In this document: one piece after another, positions 47,516 through 57,460 of the stretch
Numbering within the stretch: the stretch's first letter is position 1
Layout of the letters: each line of letters opens with the position of its first letter
NCBI GenBank assembly: GCA_039105265.1
Contig: JAPFFF010000014.1
Span: 1,054,001-1,118,000 of the forward strand
Length of the DNA: 64,000 bases
Source of the DNA: Tritrichomonas musculus
Taxonomy: Eukaryota > Parabasalia > Tritrichomonadida > Tritrichomonadidae
Direction: 5' to 3'
Made by a program: the position numbers and the translations under genes
The notes under the pieces: generated by a model
Databases searched by the model: none
The model's input: only the letters and a program-made list of their open reading frames with translations
What the model was told of the DNA's origin: nothing

Positions 47516-49576
47516 TCTTCAAACTCAAACAATTCATCTTACTTCACAACCTCTAATCATGTATTACCTCCTTCACCTCAATCTCTTTCTTCGAACGATA
47601 GTACTCCATTTTCTCAATTGAAAATGAAGATGAAACATGACATAACTTGAACGATAATCATTCTTTAGCTAACAGGAATTCTCAACAAGCTTCAAACTCA
47701 AACAATTCACCTGGCATCACATATAATATTTATGCTATACCTTCCTCTTCTCCATCATTGCATTTAAACTATGCTGCCAAAGTCTCTTCTCCATCATCCC
47801 ACCCTTGTTTTTATCTCAAGTCGTCACACCAAAAAATATCATAGCACTCCCAAACGTTTTAACAATCCACTTAACGTCTTTAAATTCCTGCCTGGACACC
47901 CTCTTGAACCTATTCAGCGCAAAATCAACCAAGGCCTTAAAAGGTTAAATGAGGCAAAGAATAGAATTCATAATCATCTTCCTAAACTTACTAGAGATTA
48001 TCGGAAAGTGATTGGGTCCCGTCTCAAAGACCTCTTCATCAATGAACTCATTCCAATGATTGAAGAAAATAAACCAGACAAACTAGGTGATGTTGATCCT
48101 GATGCAAAGGGGTCAGCATTTGAAGGAGTGTACGAAGAGTCTCTCCATAGGATTCGCATGCATATTGCTTTTAAACTTGAGATAGATCCTTTTCGAATTT
48201 ATCATCACAGGAGAAATAATCTCTTCATCATCAAAACGGTTGAAAAGCTTTTTGACATACAAATGAATCTGAGGAATCTTAAAAAAAATAAATTCCGACA
48301 TTGAACTTGTGAATAGCATTGACAAACTTGTTGATGACAAAATATTTGAGGAGGCTTTAAACAAAATTTTATTATATTTCCAGATTATTCCTCCAGAAAT
48401 CAGAAAAGATCTCTTCGGAAAGGAAGATGTTCTGGCTATTTGTGACGATTTATGCTATGCATCTGAAAAAGCCACGGCATGTGCTAAATGGTTAGGAGGT
48501 AGAATTAGCGAACTCATCTGTGATGAAATGAATATCAAAAACCAAAATATTCAAGCCAAAAGATTGCAGGAGTCTTTTTCTGATAATCCGAGGAAGACGC
48601 TTAATAACTTTATCTTTAAAAAGGCATCTCCGTAATGTCAATTTGAGGAAAGCACTGTTCGTGATTACTTTGCTTCTACTTTTAGCAGAGATGTCAAAGA
48701 TTTTGTTATGGATGTGGATGGCATTTTTTCACTTCACAACTGCTTTTCTGATGATGATTGTAATTCCTTAATGAATTTCATCAGCAGCAAAGAAGTAATT
48801 GCAAGTGTCATTAAGTCGAGAAAGTACGAATCAGCTGTAGACCCAGATGCGATTGATTATTCTGTCTTCAAATTAGTCCTCGATGCTGCAGCTAATTCCT
48901 TATCGTCCATCAACCAAGCTATTACTGGTTGCGGTCGAGTTCCACAAAGCTGGAAGACGTCTCACACTAAACTTATTTTTAAGAAAGGCGATCCCCAATC
49001 CCCAAGTAACTGGAGACCAATCTCAATTTCAAACGCTATATACAGAATCTTCAGTTGCTTATGGGCTAAAGCGATCAACCTCTTCAATAATAATCTGAAC
49101 ATTTTCTCACCTAATCAAACAGGTTTTATTTCGAACGTTAACGGTTGTTCCGACAATGTCGCAATTATATCTGAGCTTTTTTGTGATGCTAGAAGAAGGA
49201 ATAAAAGCATTGTTATAACAGCACTTGACTTCACTAATGCCTTTGGGTTCGTGCCCCACAAAATGATATTCATTACTTTACATGCTAAAGGTTTTCCAGC
49301 CAGGTTCATTGAAATAATTAGAAGTGTATATACAGATTCAACTACCAAAATTGTAACTACAAGGTACTCGTTATCTGACATTGACATAAAGAAGGGATCT
49401 AAGCAGGAGTGCCCCATTTCACAGCTCCTTTTCAATCTCTGATTGGAACCTCTACTTGAAGCCATCAATTGTATTAATGCTACTGACGGTTATAGCTTCA
49501 ACAACAATAACGGTTCATCATTTAATATCCTGGTATATGCAGACGATATCCTACTGCACGAAATTAGGTATTTATA
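47516..49576 (+). mobile_element. LINE (non-LTR retrotransposon) 5' and reverse transcriptase portion, truncated after the YADD motif
   Basis: The left part encodes a Ser/Asn-rich leader and a polar helical region. From about 48,700 comes a non-LTR reverse transcriptase with LIFKKGDPQSPSNWRPISIS, then NQTGFISNVNGCSDN, ALDFTNAFGFVPHKM (motif A), KKGSKQECPISQLLFNL, and FNILVYADDILL (catalytic YADD) near 49,540. At least three stops or frameshifts interrupt it (near 47,650, 48,305-48,640 and 49,441), so it is dead. It ends abruptly just after YADD; thumb and endonuclease parts are missing on this strand. The RT motif spacing suits an R2-like or related clade; exact clade is not determinable. Confidence 0.82.
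47517..47709 (+). repeat. 20-bp direct repeat pair
   Basis: Bases 47517-47536 and 47690-47709 are identical (both encode a SSNSNN-type stretch in some frame). The first copy begins exactly at the junction of the two oppositely oriented LINE pieces. Confidence 0.85.
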
Positions 49577-50520
49577 AAAATGAAATTTTAAACGTTCAAC
49601 AGCTCAGTAAATATTAGAAAATAAAACAAACCATTTTGTCAAATAATAAAGTAATGTTTATAGATTATAAAATTAATAATTACAAATGAAATTGTCATTT
49701 ATTCTTTCTTAATATTTGAGCTACGAGCTTATTGAATGACTTATAAATATTGAAAAAAAAGTTTTTTAAATCAAAATTTCGAATCAGTGCTTAGCAAATT
49801 AAAAACAGAAATGTTGGGGATATAGTTAAAATATATATGGTGTTTTATACAAGTTTTAATCAATTAGCAAGATAATTAGATGTCATGATATGTGGTGTTG
49901 AAAATGATGCAACTACTTTACTGGCAATAAATGAGATTTGCTTCTTTTTAAATACAGATTAATTTATATATATATTGATTTACTTAATTATCAACAACCA
50001 GAATTTGCATACTTTCTCTCAACACCAGAAATTCTTTATCAATCTTTGAATACGACTTATTAACTGAATCACCTTCATCCTCATCAATACATACTTTGAT
50101 AAAATAATGCTAGAATGAATTTTTTGTTGATTATCCGTTTTATACTAAATATATATCAACTTTAATCCATAAATTGATGTATGAATATCATTATATTAAC
50201 CGGATTGATAATTTCATATAGAAAATAATTTGATAAAAAATTTTTCTGCTTTTCAAATTTTGAAATTCAAAAGAATTCATCACTTTAGCTTTTTTTTTAC
50301 AAATGAATAAGTAAAATAGATATTTCATATTAACACTTCACTATAATTATTAAAATACTTTAAATATTTTGAAATTATATATTTATTTAAAAAGATAAAT
50401 ATATTTTTAATATTGAAAATTTTTGAAAGACTTTTTAAATTAAAAATATGACCACTTCTCAACTTTGAGAAATCCAATTAAAAAGTTAAACTTATTCAAA
50501 GGCCATAATTATTGTAATAA
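49577..50520. other. AT-rich spacer, nothing recognised
   Basis: Sequence right of the LINE. Contains the word AAATTAAAAACAGAAATG (near 49,798), also seen near 45,680, a possible minor repeat. No gene seen. Confidence 0.4.
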
Positions 50521-51655
50521 TTGTTGAATACATACTTATCAGAATATATTCTTTCAGATTATCATTTGAAAATTGAAACCATTAATGATGAAACTCTTCA
50601 ATCAATTTATCAGGAATTTACATTTCGATACTTTAATCTGATTATTGATGATGTAAATATAAAAGATCAGAAAATAGATCATTATTTTGAATTATCAATT
50701 AGAAATAATGATCCAAGCGCTAATTTTACATTGACTTTATTTTTGAGATAGACTATTTCAAAGCAATTCAATACCTTATGAAATCTATTGCAATTCATGA
50801 AGAAAAAGTAATTTCAATATACTAATTGCGTATAACAAATCTTATAATCATTCAAACAACAATCTTGTGTTAATTTATATCACTCAATTTCAATATCTTG
50901 GAAAGGCTATTTTATATGCCAAGGAAACTGCATTCGGCAAATATCATTTTGCTCAGAACAAATATGGTCTTTTAAATGAAATATATTTTATGTACAAAAA
51001 GTCAGCAAAGAAAAAATTTTGCTTTTGCTGATTTCAGTCTTGCAAACTTAAATGAAAAACAAGGAAAAATTGAAGAATCAATTAAACGTTATATTAATGC
51101 ATCTGAAAATGAAGATTCACCCATTGATATTCCATAATATTGAGATTTTTGATAAATATCTATTTATATCAACTATATTTATAATGCGCTTTACTAATTT
51201 AAAACTCAATGATTGTTACTTTTCGAAATCAAATTTTAAAGAATCGAAAAAAATATTTTCTCAAAACATTTGCAAAACTCAATTTAAATGATCATAACAC
51301 AACATATCAGTTTAAACTTGCATGCCATAGAGGCAAAATTAAAGATGTTTTTACATATATCAAAAACAAAATTAAAGATAGTTGTTCATGAAAATTCAGG
51401 ACAAAATGTTGTTCATGAAAATTCAGGACAAAATGTTATTCAGGAAAAAATAATAAACATGATATTAATGACATGAAAATATTTCAGTTTTGTCAAAAGA
51501 AAACTTTGATATCAAGTTGAAATCCAAGCGAAATGATTATCTAGAAAAATTCAATCAATGCGAATTTTATGATAAAGAAATGCAAGCAAATGAAGACAAG
51601 AATATCATAAAAATTTTTAAAAATTTTTCAAAAATTTTTCAAATATAATTGTTAA
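50521..51655 (+). pseudogene. SEL1/TPR-like repeat protein pseudogene
   Basis: Fragments in several frames read like SEL1/TPR helices: YFELSIRNNDPSANFTLTLF (50,690-50,745), then FAFADFSLANLNEKQGKIEE and ESIKRYINASENEDSPIDIP (51,025-51,140). Later pieces read LKLNDCYFSKSNFKESKKIF. Many stops and frameshifts separate them, so no working product is possible. SEL1-like proteins are a large family in Tritrichomonas. A perfect 27-bp tandem duplication at 51381-51434 lies near the 3' end. Confidence 0.55.
51381..51434 (+). repeat. 27-bp unit repeated twice in tandem
   Basis: Units 51381-51407 and 51408-51434 are identical, and a partial third start (GTTATTCAGG) follows. Confidence 0.9.
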
Positions 51656-51693
51656 TGATGAAATATAAAGAAAAATTATGTTTATACTTGATT

Positions 51694-51698
51694 TCATT
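51694..51698 (+). promoter_or_regulatory. Initiator-like element (TCAYW) of the 219-aa gene
   Basis: TCATT with its A 14 nt before the ATG at 51710, ideal position for a trichomonad initiator. Confidence 0.5.
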
Positions 51699-51709
51699 AT
51701 TTTATTAAG

Positions 51710-52369
51710 ATGGTGATTGAAAAATCAGAATATTATGATTATTATGACGAATATGAATGGTATTTCAGAATAAGGATCGAATATGATGAAGAAGTATTAA
51801 AAATTTATAGAATTATTGGAATTGGTGATTTATTTAGATTCAATAATTCTGATAGAAACAATTATTCTGTTATCGAAGATATTAGAATAATTGAAAATGG
51901 ATCCAATGAAAAAAATAGATTTAATATTATTAATATCATTGTCAATGACAAAGGAAATAGAAAGAGTTTATTCATTGGAGTAAACGACTCATTTGAATTG
52001 ATAACAAGAGATTATACAAAAATCGATAGTATTTATAATCTGGATAAAAGATACGAAGAATATAAAATATATAGGGAATCAGTTTCAGATATTTATATAC
52101 AAAATGAAAGTTTTAGAATATTAAAAGAATACATGAACAAAAAGATGGATAAAGTTATTTATGGATACGATGTAATATCAAACATTGAAAAGGTTAAAGT
52201 TGTATTTGTAAGTTGGCCATTTGTTAAAAATTTGAAAAAAGAGTGGTTCAAATTGTTCACAAATAAAGAAAATAAAATCAAGAATGCAAACATAGTTGTA
52301 TTCAGCAAAGGAAACAAAAATTACAATGAAATAAAAATGTATGGAGGAATTATTGGAGTTATTTATTGA
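51710..52369 (+). CDS. Hypothetical protein, 219 aa, intact
   Basis: Not recognised. An uninterrupted frame in a region otherwise full of decayed genes. The protein is Tyr/Ile/Asn/Lys-rich with alternating beta-strand patterns (EWYFRIRIEYDEEVLKIYRI; IVNDKGNRKSLFIGVNDSFE), a helix at ~130-155, and a final strand-rich part (IKNANIVVFSKGNKNYNEIK). No signal peptide or membrane segment. An initiator-like TCATT sits 14 nt upstream, supporting real transcription. It may be a lineage-specific soluble protein. Confidence 0.6.
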   Translation: MVIEKSEYYDYYDEYEWYFRIRIEYDEEVLKIYRIIGIGDLFRFNNSDRNNYSVIEDIRIIENGSNEKNRFNIINIIVNDKGNRKSLFIGVNDSFELITRDYTKIDSIYNLDKRYEEYKIYRESVSDIYIQNESFRILKEYMNKKMDKVIYGYDVISNIEKVKVVFVSWPFVKNLKKEWFKLFTNKENKIKNANIVVFSKGNKNYNEIKMYGGIIGVIY

Positions 52370-52379
52370 AAATTTTATT

Positions 52380-53570
52380 TAACAACATATACTGATTCGA
52401 TAATAAAAGAAAATCCAAACATTTTATTATTTTTTTTTCCGATGAGCTCTGCAAGCCAATATATATATTTTTGATGATGTTTTGTAGTTGGGATGACGAC
52501 TGTAAAGGCAATCAAAGAAAAGGAATTTTTTTTTTTTTTGAAGATTTCTACATATTTGAAAACTACAATGGCAGACATGAAGAAGAAGAACATTCAATGA
52601 TCTTGAAGACATCCTTGCACAAAAGCCTGACATTAACAGAGAACTTAAATGAGGATGCCAAGAAGTGATGTACTGAGAATCGCAGACAGAGAGAAAAGTA
52701 GTTAAAGAACTCTGATCTATTGGCATCTAAAAGACTGAGTCATTAAAATATATTTGCAAATCAATTTGGAATTTTCCAACATCTTGATAATTGGAAGACC
52801 TGCCAACAAATATTGATGACTGCTCAGATGTCATTTTTTTCAACGTAATGAGAATAAAATGAACATTGAAAAAAATTTTGTCTTTGCTCGTCCATAATTG
52901 CACGTCTTTCTTCAAGGCATCTAAAGAAATAAAATAGTCGATCTTTTAATTGAGCTATTAAAGTCAGTCAGCCGAATGGCAACAGCTTTTGATGCCCGTT
53001 TTAGAAGTATTCCTACCTGCTTCTATTCATTCGGTACGAGATACAAGATGCTGGCATCAAACATCTTCTTAACTGCATGGAACTCGTACAAAATGAAGAG
53101 TAAAACAGCAATGAAACCCAGATTTTTGAGTGATACAGGAAAATTGGATTAAAAATTATCAGTTTTTCATAAGTTTATTAAAAAGATGATTGAATACGAT
53201 GATATTGATAAAACAAAAATTCAAAAAAATCAGTTGATACAACAGCTTGTGATTTATTTTCTTCCTTCTTTTGACTCGAAGATTGAGAAGGAGCCTGATT
53301 GTCCTATTATTTCTTATTGAAAATAGTGGGATACACAACGAAGAACAAAATGAGATCATCGATTAGAATGAAATCTTGTTTTACGATTTGAATTATTATG
53401 ATACTTTTGTAACATGAGTGAACATCTATGAACTTTTTTTTCAAAATATTAGAAGAACTGTTTGAGAAGCTTATCAAATGAAATTACTCATCTATTAGAA
53501 CTCGATGCATTGTTTTCTAAAAGATCAATGGATGCGGTCTCAACGGTTCCACTGGAACGGAGTAAAAAGC
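52380..53570. pseudogene. Decayed coding DNA of unknown family
   Basis: Composition is closer to coding DNA than to the AT-rich spacers. Plus-strand stretches such as MATAFDARFRSIPTCFYSFG (from 52,975) and EITHLLELDALFSKRSMDAV (53,488-53,550) look protein-like, but no frame exceeds about 100 codons and frames change often. No family recognised; a dead transposon or an old host gene are both possible. Confidence 0.35.
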
Positions 53571-54645
53571 AAAAAAAAAAAAATTATATTTTATAATTAT
53601 AAATTTAAATAAAGAATTTTTCTATGTTTTGAATAGTTTATTACTTGAAAAAGTTCAGGAACCATCCTTTTCCCCTTAATTTTGAAATGTTTTAAATATT
53701 ATTCAAATATTGAAATAGATAATTAGCGATTGCATTGTTATTTATATATATTTAAAAGCATCAATTAATTCTAAAATATAAATTATAAACTTAAGTAAAA
53801 AAAAAATAAATAAAAAAAAATTTAGAAATAAAGATATTGAGGGAAAAAAAAAAATTGAACTATGGAAATAATTCAATAAATATCCTTGCAGTTTTTAGAT
53901 AAATTTTTAATATTTTATGTTATAAAATTATATGTTATTATTAATAAAATTATTGCTATGAATGTTTTAACAAAATTAATTTTTCCTTTTTTTTTTTAAA
54001 AAATTTATAGATATATGACGATTATTGTCTTTAATTCAAAAAACGTGCATATAAATAACTAGCTGCCATATTTTTTAATAATAAAAAAAAATATATGAAC
54101 AATATAATCACATTAATCTTTGTCAATGAAATTAAATTAAACATTTCACTCTTACACTTTTTCAAAAAAAAAGATATTTACAATAATTGATTTAATTTAA
54201 TTAAATGTAATAATTATTATTAATTATTATATTTTACGAAATACCACTATGCTCTCAATTTTTCTTTAAAATCTCAGAAAAAACTATTTGAATTTATTGT
54301 TATAATCATTTATTTAATAAAATAGTTTCCTTAAATAATTCTATAAATGTATAATAATTATTTACATAAATTTATATTTTAAGTAGTTAAATTAAATGTA
54401 GAAGTATAAATTAAATAAAAATTTTAATTAATTAATTAATTATTAGTATATGTTCAAATAATGATTTTTTTATATCGATTAACTTTAAAACGCCAATATA
54501 TTGAACATAACGATCAATTATTCAAATTCAACTTTTTGAATAATTTTGATTGCTTTTTAAATGATATAACCGATTAATAGGCGAATATTTATGAATAATA
54601 GTCATATCACATATTTTTTTTTTATTCGTTTCATAAGGTTTAAAA
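53571..54645. other. AT-rich spacer with the C2-gene promoter
   Basis: Extremely AT-rich. The only supported element is the initiator-like TCATA at 54631-54635. Confidence 0.5.
54631..54635 (+). promoter_or_regulatory. Initiator-like element (TCAYW) of the C2-domain gene
   Basis: TCATA with its A 13 nt before the ATG at 54646, matching the trichomonad initiator consensus and spacing. Confidence 0.6.
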
Positions 54646-56607
54646 ATGTCTGATATGTTCAATGATGAAATTGCAGATATCCTGGCCAACCAAGATACTC
54701 TAGCTGAAAACCAGAAAGTCTCCAAAGCCAAAGTTTATCACATTAGTTATTTTATTAATATTCGAAGCGTAAGCTGCAAACGCCTTTTACTTCAATCTGC
54801 AAATGCACCACTTCGCCCATACGTTGTTTTCAAAGTACAAGGTTCAGAAAAAGAAGCAATCACATCTGTTCACGATGATACTCGAAATCCAGTTTATACT
54901 GATGTTATGCAAATCGATGGTTATAAAGTTGGAAGCGATCTTCTTAAAGTTCTTGTTTATGACTGCAATGGAGAAAAACCAAATTTGGAAGAAGACAAGT
55001 GCATTGGCTATGCCCACATTCCAATTTGTGATTTAGAACTTGGTCAGATTATTCAACACACATTCAAACTCTATAAGTCAAGAGATGGAAAACCAATAAA
55101 GAATAAACAATCACGTGAAGGAAGTGCAGGAACAGTTAGCTGTGAATTTCATCTTGCAGACCGATCATCTATTGCTTGGAAGCCACAACCATGGGAAGCA
55201 ACATATTACAGAGCTTGGGTTCACATCATGGGAGCCGAAAATGTACCAAAGTATAATAATGAACTTCCCAATCCATATCTTACAACTAAGATATCCCCAG
55301 CTTCGAACATGCAAAGACAAAATACTTCTACATGTATTGGAACAGAAGCACCAGTATGGAACGAACTTCATTGTTACATGGCCGATGATTATCAACATCA
55401 AATGATTACATTCAAGCTTTGCCATAATACACCTGATGGCCAAAAAGTTGTTTTAGCAAAGACCAATTTCCAACTTTCAATGGCAAAACCAAATCAAATC
55501 ACTTCCCACAATTTAAGTATGAATGAGAAAACTGATGGTGAAACAAAACCAAAAAGAGATGCTATTGGACAAAAAGGTTGCATCTTAAAACTTCGTGTTC
55601 AGCTTTTGGAAAAGAACAAAGTTCCATTCGACGGTTTGGTTTCATTTAAGCACAGCCTTTTCAACGTTGAATGCCAGGTAATTGATGGAAAAGAAATTAC
55701 CGCAAAGCCAGGTGATAAACCAGTTGCTGCAGTTTCTATTGAAAAAAATACCAAACTTACTAAACCTGCTGACAATAATGAAACACCACAATGGGGCGAC
55801 ACATTACGATTTACCCGTGTTATGATGAGCCAATATTTGATGGTTGATGTTAGAAGCGCTCACCACATGTTGGGACATGCCAGAATCCACCTCACACGTT
55901 TCCCAATTGACCAAGATACTGAAGACTGGTACAATCTTACTGATGCTGCAACAGGAGCTGTTCGACTTCGTATTAAGCTCACACGTTATGTTGAACGTGA
56001 AGATGACAACGATAATACTCATTGTCATTTTAACTGGAATCTTGAATTAACTTCTGACTATTCAACAGATTTCACCGGCTATTCACAATGCTCAAAGTCA
56101 CTCAGCCTTAATCCTTCATCTAATTCTGAAAGATTCCACTACGAACCATATCACAATGTTGATATTTATGATGAGAAACCAATAAGAGATCAAAAAATTT
56201 CAGGAAATCTTGTTAACGGTTCATCTATCTATAAATGGGAAAACGCAAAGAACCTTTATGCTGTTGTTTCGTTACATGGCAGAGCAAGAGAAAAGCATTT
56301 CAAAGTACAATCCAATGAGACTGATAACTTTGAAAGTCCTGAATTTAACACACCAATTGACTTCCCAAGAGTAAAGAAAGGCGATTCATTGTTTGTCACA
56401 ATTTATGAAAACCTCGAAGATGGCACAACTATTCCAGTTTGCGAAGCATCCAAACTCGTTAAAGAACTTTCTGAGGAAGGCGATGTTGAATTAACATGTG
56501 AACATCCAATTCATTCAGCTTCACCAAAGGAACTCAAAAATTACCCACCACTTGATAACTTTGGTAAAGTTAATTTACATCTTCAATCTAAAGTTACATT
56601 CAAATAA
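54646..56607 (+). CDS. Multi-C2 domain protein, 653 aa
   Basis: At least two C2-type beta-sandwiches are visible. The first, ~25-160, runs through INIRSVSCKRLLLQS, RPYVVFKVQGSEKEAITSV, TRNPVYTDVMQI and LKVLVYDCNGEKPNLEEDKCIGYAHIP. The second, ~185-290, runs through AWVHIMGAENVPKYNNELPN, PYLTTKISPAS, EAPVWNELHCYM and MITFKLCHN. Weaker sandwich-like repeats follow (~320-440; ~465-640). Acidic loop residues for calcium are partly present in the first. Such proteins tether to membranes or act as ferlin-like/copine-like scaffolds; no membrane anchor is seen. Codon use appears biased to a preferred set, suggesting strong expression. The stop is within TAAA, the trichomonad-type polyadenylation word. 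Confidence 0.82.
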   Translation: MSDMFNDEIADILANQDTLAENQKVSKAKVYHISYFINIRSVSCKRLLLQSANAPLRPYVVFKVQGSEKEAITSVHDDTRNPVYTDVMQIDGYKVGSDLLKVLVYDCNGEKPNLEEDKCIGYAHIPICDLELGQIIQHTFKLYKSRDGKPIKNKQSREGSAGTVSCEFHLADRSSIAWKPQPWEATYYRAWVHIMGAENVPKYNNELPNPYLTTKISPASNMQRQNTSTCIGTEAPVWNELHCYMADDYQHQMITFKLCHNTPDGQKVVLAKTNFQLSMAKPNQITSHNLSMNEKTDGETKPKRDAIGQKGCILKLRVQLLEKNKVPFDGLVSFKHSLFNVECQVIDGKEITAKPGDKPVAAVSIEKNTKLTKPADNNETPQWGDTLRFTRVMMSQYLMVDVRSAHHMLGHARIHLTRFPIDQDTEDWYNLTDAATGAVRLRIKLTRYVEREDDNDNTHCHFNWNLELTSDYSTDFTGYSQCSKSLSLNPSSNSERFHYEPYHNVDIYDEKPIRDQKISGNLVNGSSIYKWENAKNLYAVVSLHGRAREKHFKVQSNETDNFESPEFNTPIDFPRVKKGDSLFVTIYENLEDGTTIPVCEASKLVKELSEEGDVELTCEHPIHSASPKELKNYPPLDNFGKVNLHLQSKVTFK

Positions 56608-56766
56608 AATGGATCTTTATGAAATGATGAATAAATGAAATTCAACCTTTTAAAATATTAGAATATTATTATTTGAAGTTACTAAATTATGTATGAAAAG
56701 TGAATGATTCATAAAAAATAATAATATTTTTATAACAATAATAAAGTACAACAATTCAAAACAAAA

Positions 56767-57192
56767 CTATATATGCGTAGATTTGCTTAATCTATATTTC
56801 AAAATACGTAATTCTATATATCGTTGTGTAACACAATTTAATTCATCAACTTCCAAAATGTGAGGTAATTTTGATGCTTCAATATTAAAGAACAATTGAA
56901 GAGAATTTGCAGCTTTGTGAATGACGTTATCTGGATCAGAATGGAAAATTTTAGCACTAGAAAATAATTGGTTAACGTCATTTTTAAATTCATCAGGATT
57001 TCTATAACCATCTTGCTGTATTTTTTCAAAGATATAAGATAAACTTGTTGGGTGAGGAGTAGATCGAATAAACTTTGGGTCATTAATATATTGAGAATTC
57101 ATAAAATATTTAGACTCAGGCTTTCCTCTGAGATCCTGTACAATAGCCATAGCTTTTTGCTTGAATCTTTGGTAGATTTCAATATTATTCAT
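56767..57192 (-). CDS. Small single-bromodomain protein, 141 aa
   Basis: Nearly the whole protein is a bromodomain: helix Z (EIYQRFKQKAMAIVQDLRG), ZA loop (FMNSQYINDPKFIRSTPHPTS), LSYIFEKIQQDGYRNPDEFKNDV, and helix B/C with SSAKIFHSDPDNVIHKAANS. The acetyl-lysine-binding Asn, normally the last residue of NAxxYN, is replaced by His84 (SAKIFH). Bromodomains read acetylated histones; here affinity or specificity may be changed. It is convergent with the C2 gene (159-bp gap). Single-domain bromodomain proteins of this size are common in protists. Confidence 0.8.
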   Translation of the reverse strand: MNNIEIYQRFKQKAMAIVQDLRGKPESKYFMNSQYINDPKFIRSTPHPTSLSYIFEKIQQDGYRNPDEFKNDVNQLFSSAKIFHSDPDNVIHKAANSLQLFFNIEASKLPHILEVDELNCVTQRYIELRILKYRLSKSTHI

Positions 57193-57460
57193 TTGAAAGA
57201 TTTATTATATCTCAAAAAGTTATTTTCATATAAAAAAAGTTATTTTGATCTTTTCGAGAAATAGTTTTAAAATAACTAAAATTTTGGTAAATAATATAAT
57301 TAATATAATTAATACTGACAATATGCATATATTTCATCATGAATTTACTAATCTGAAATAAAATATTCGTATTTTGAAGTATGAAATATTAAACTCAATT
57401 TTAAAATTTTTTTCTTAATTTTTTCAATAGTTTATGTAAAATTGAATATAAATAACAAAT

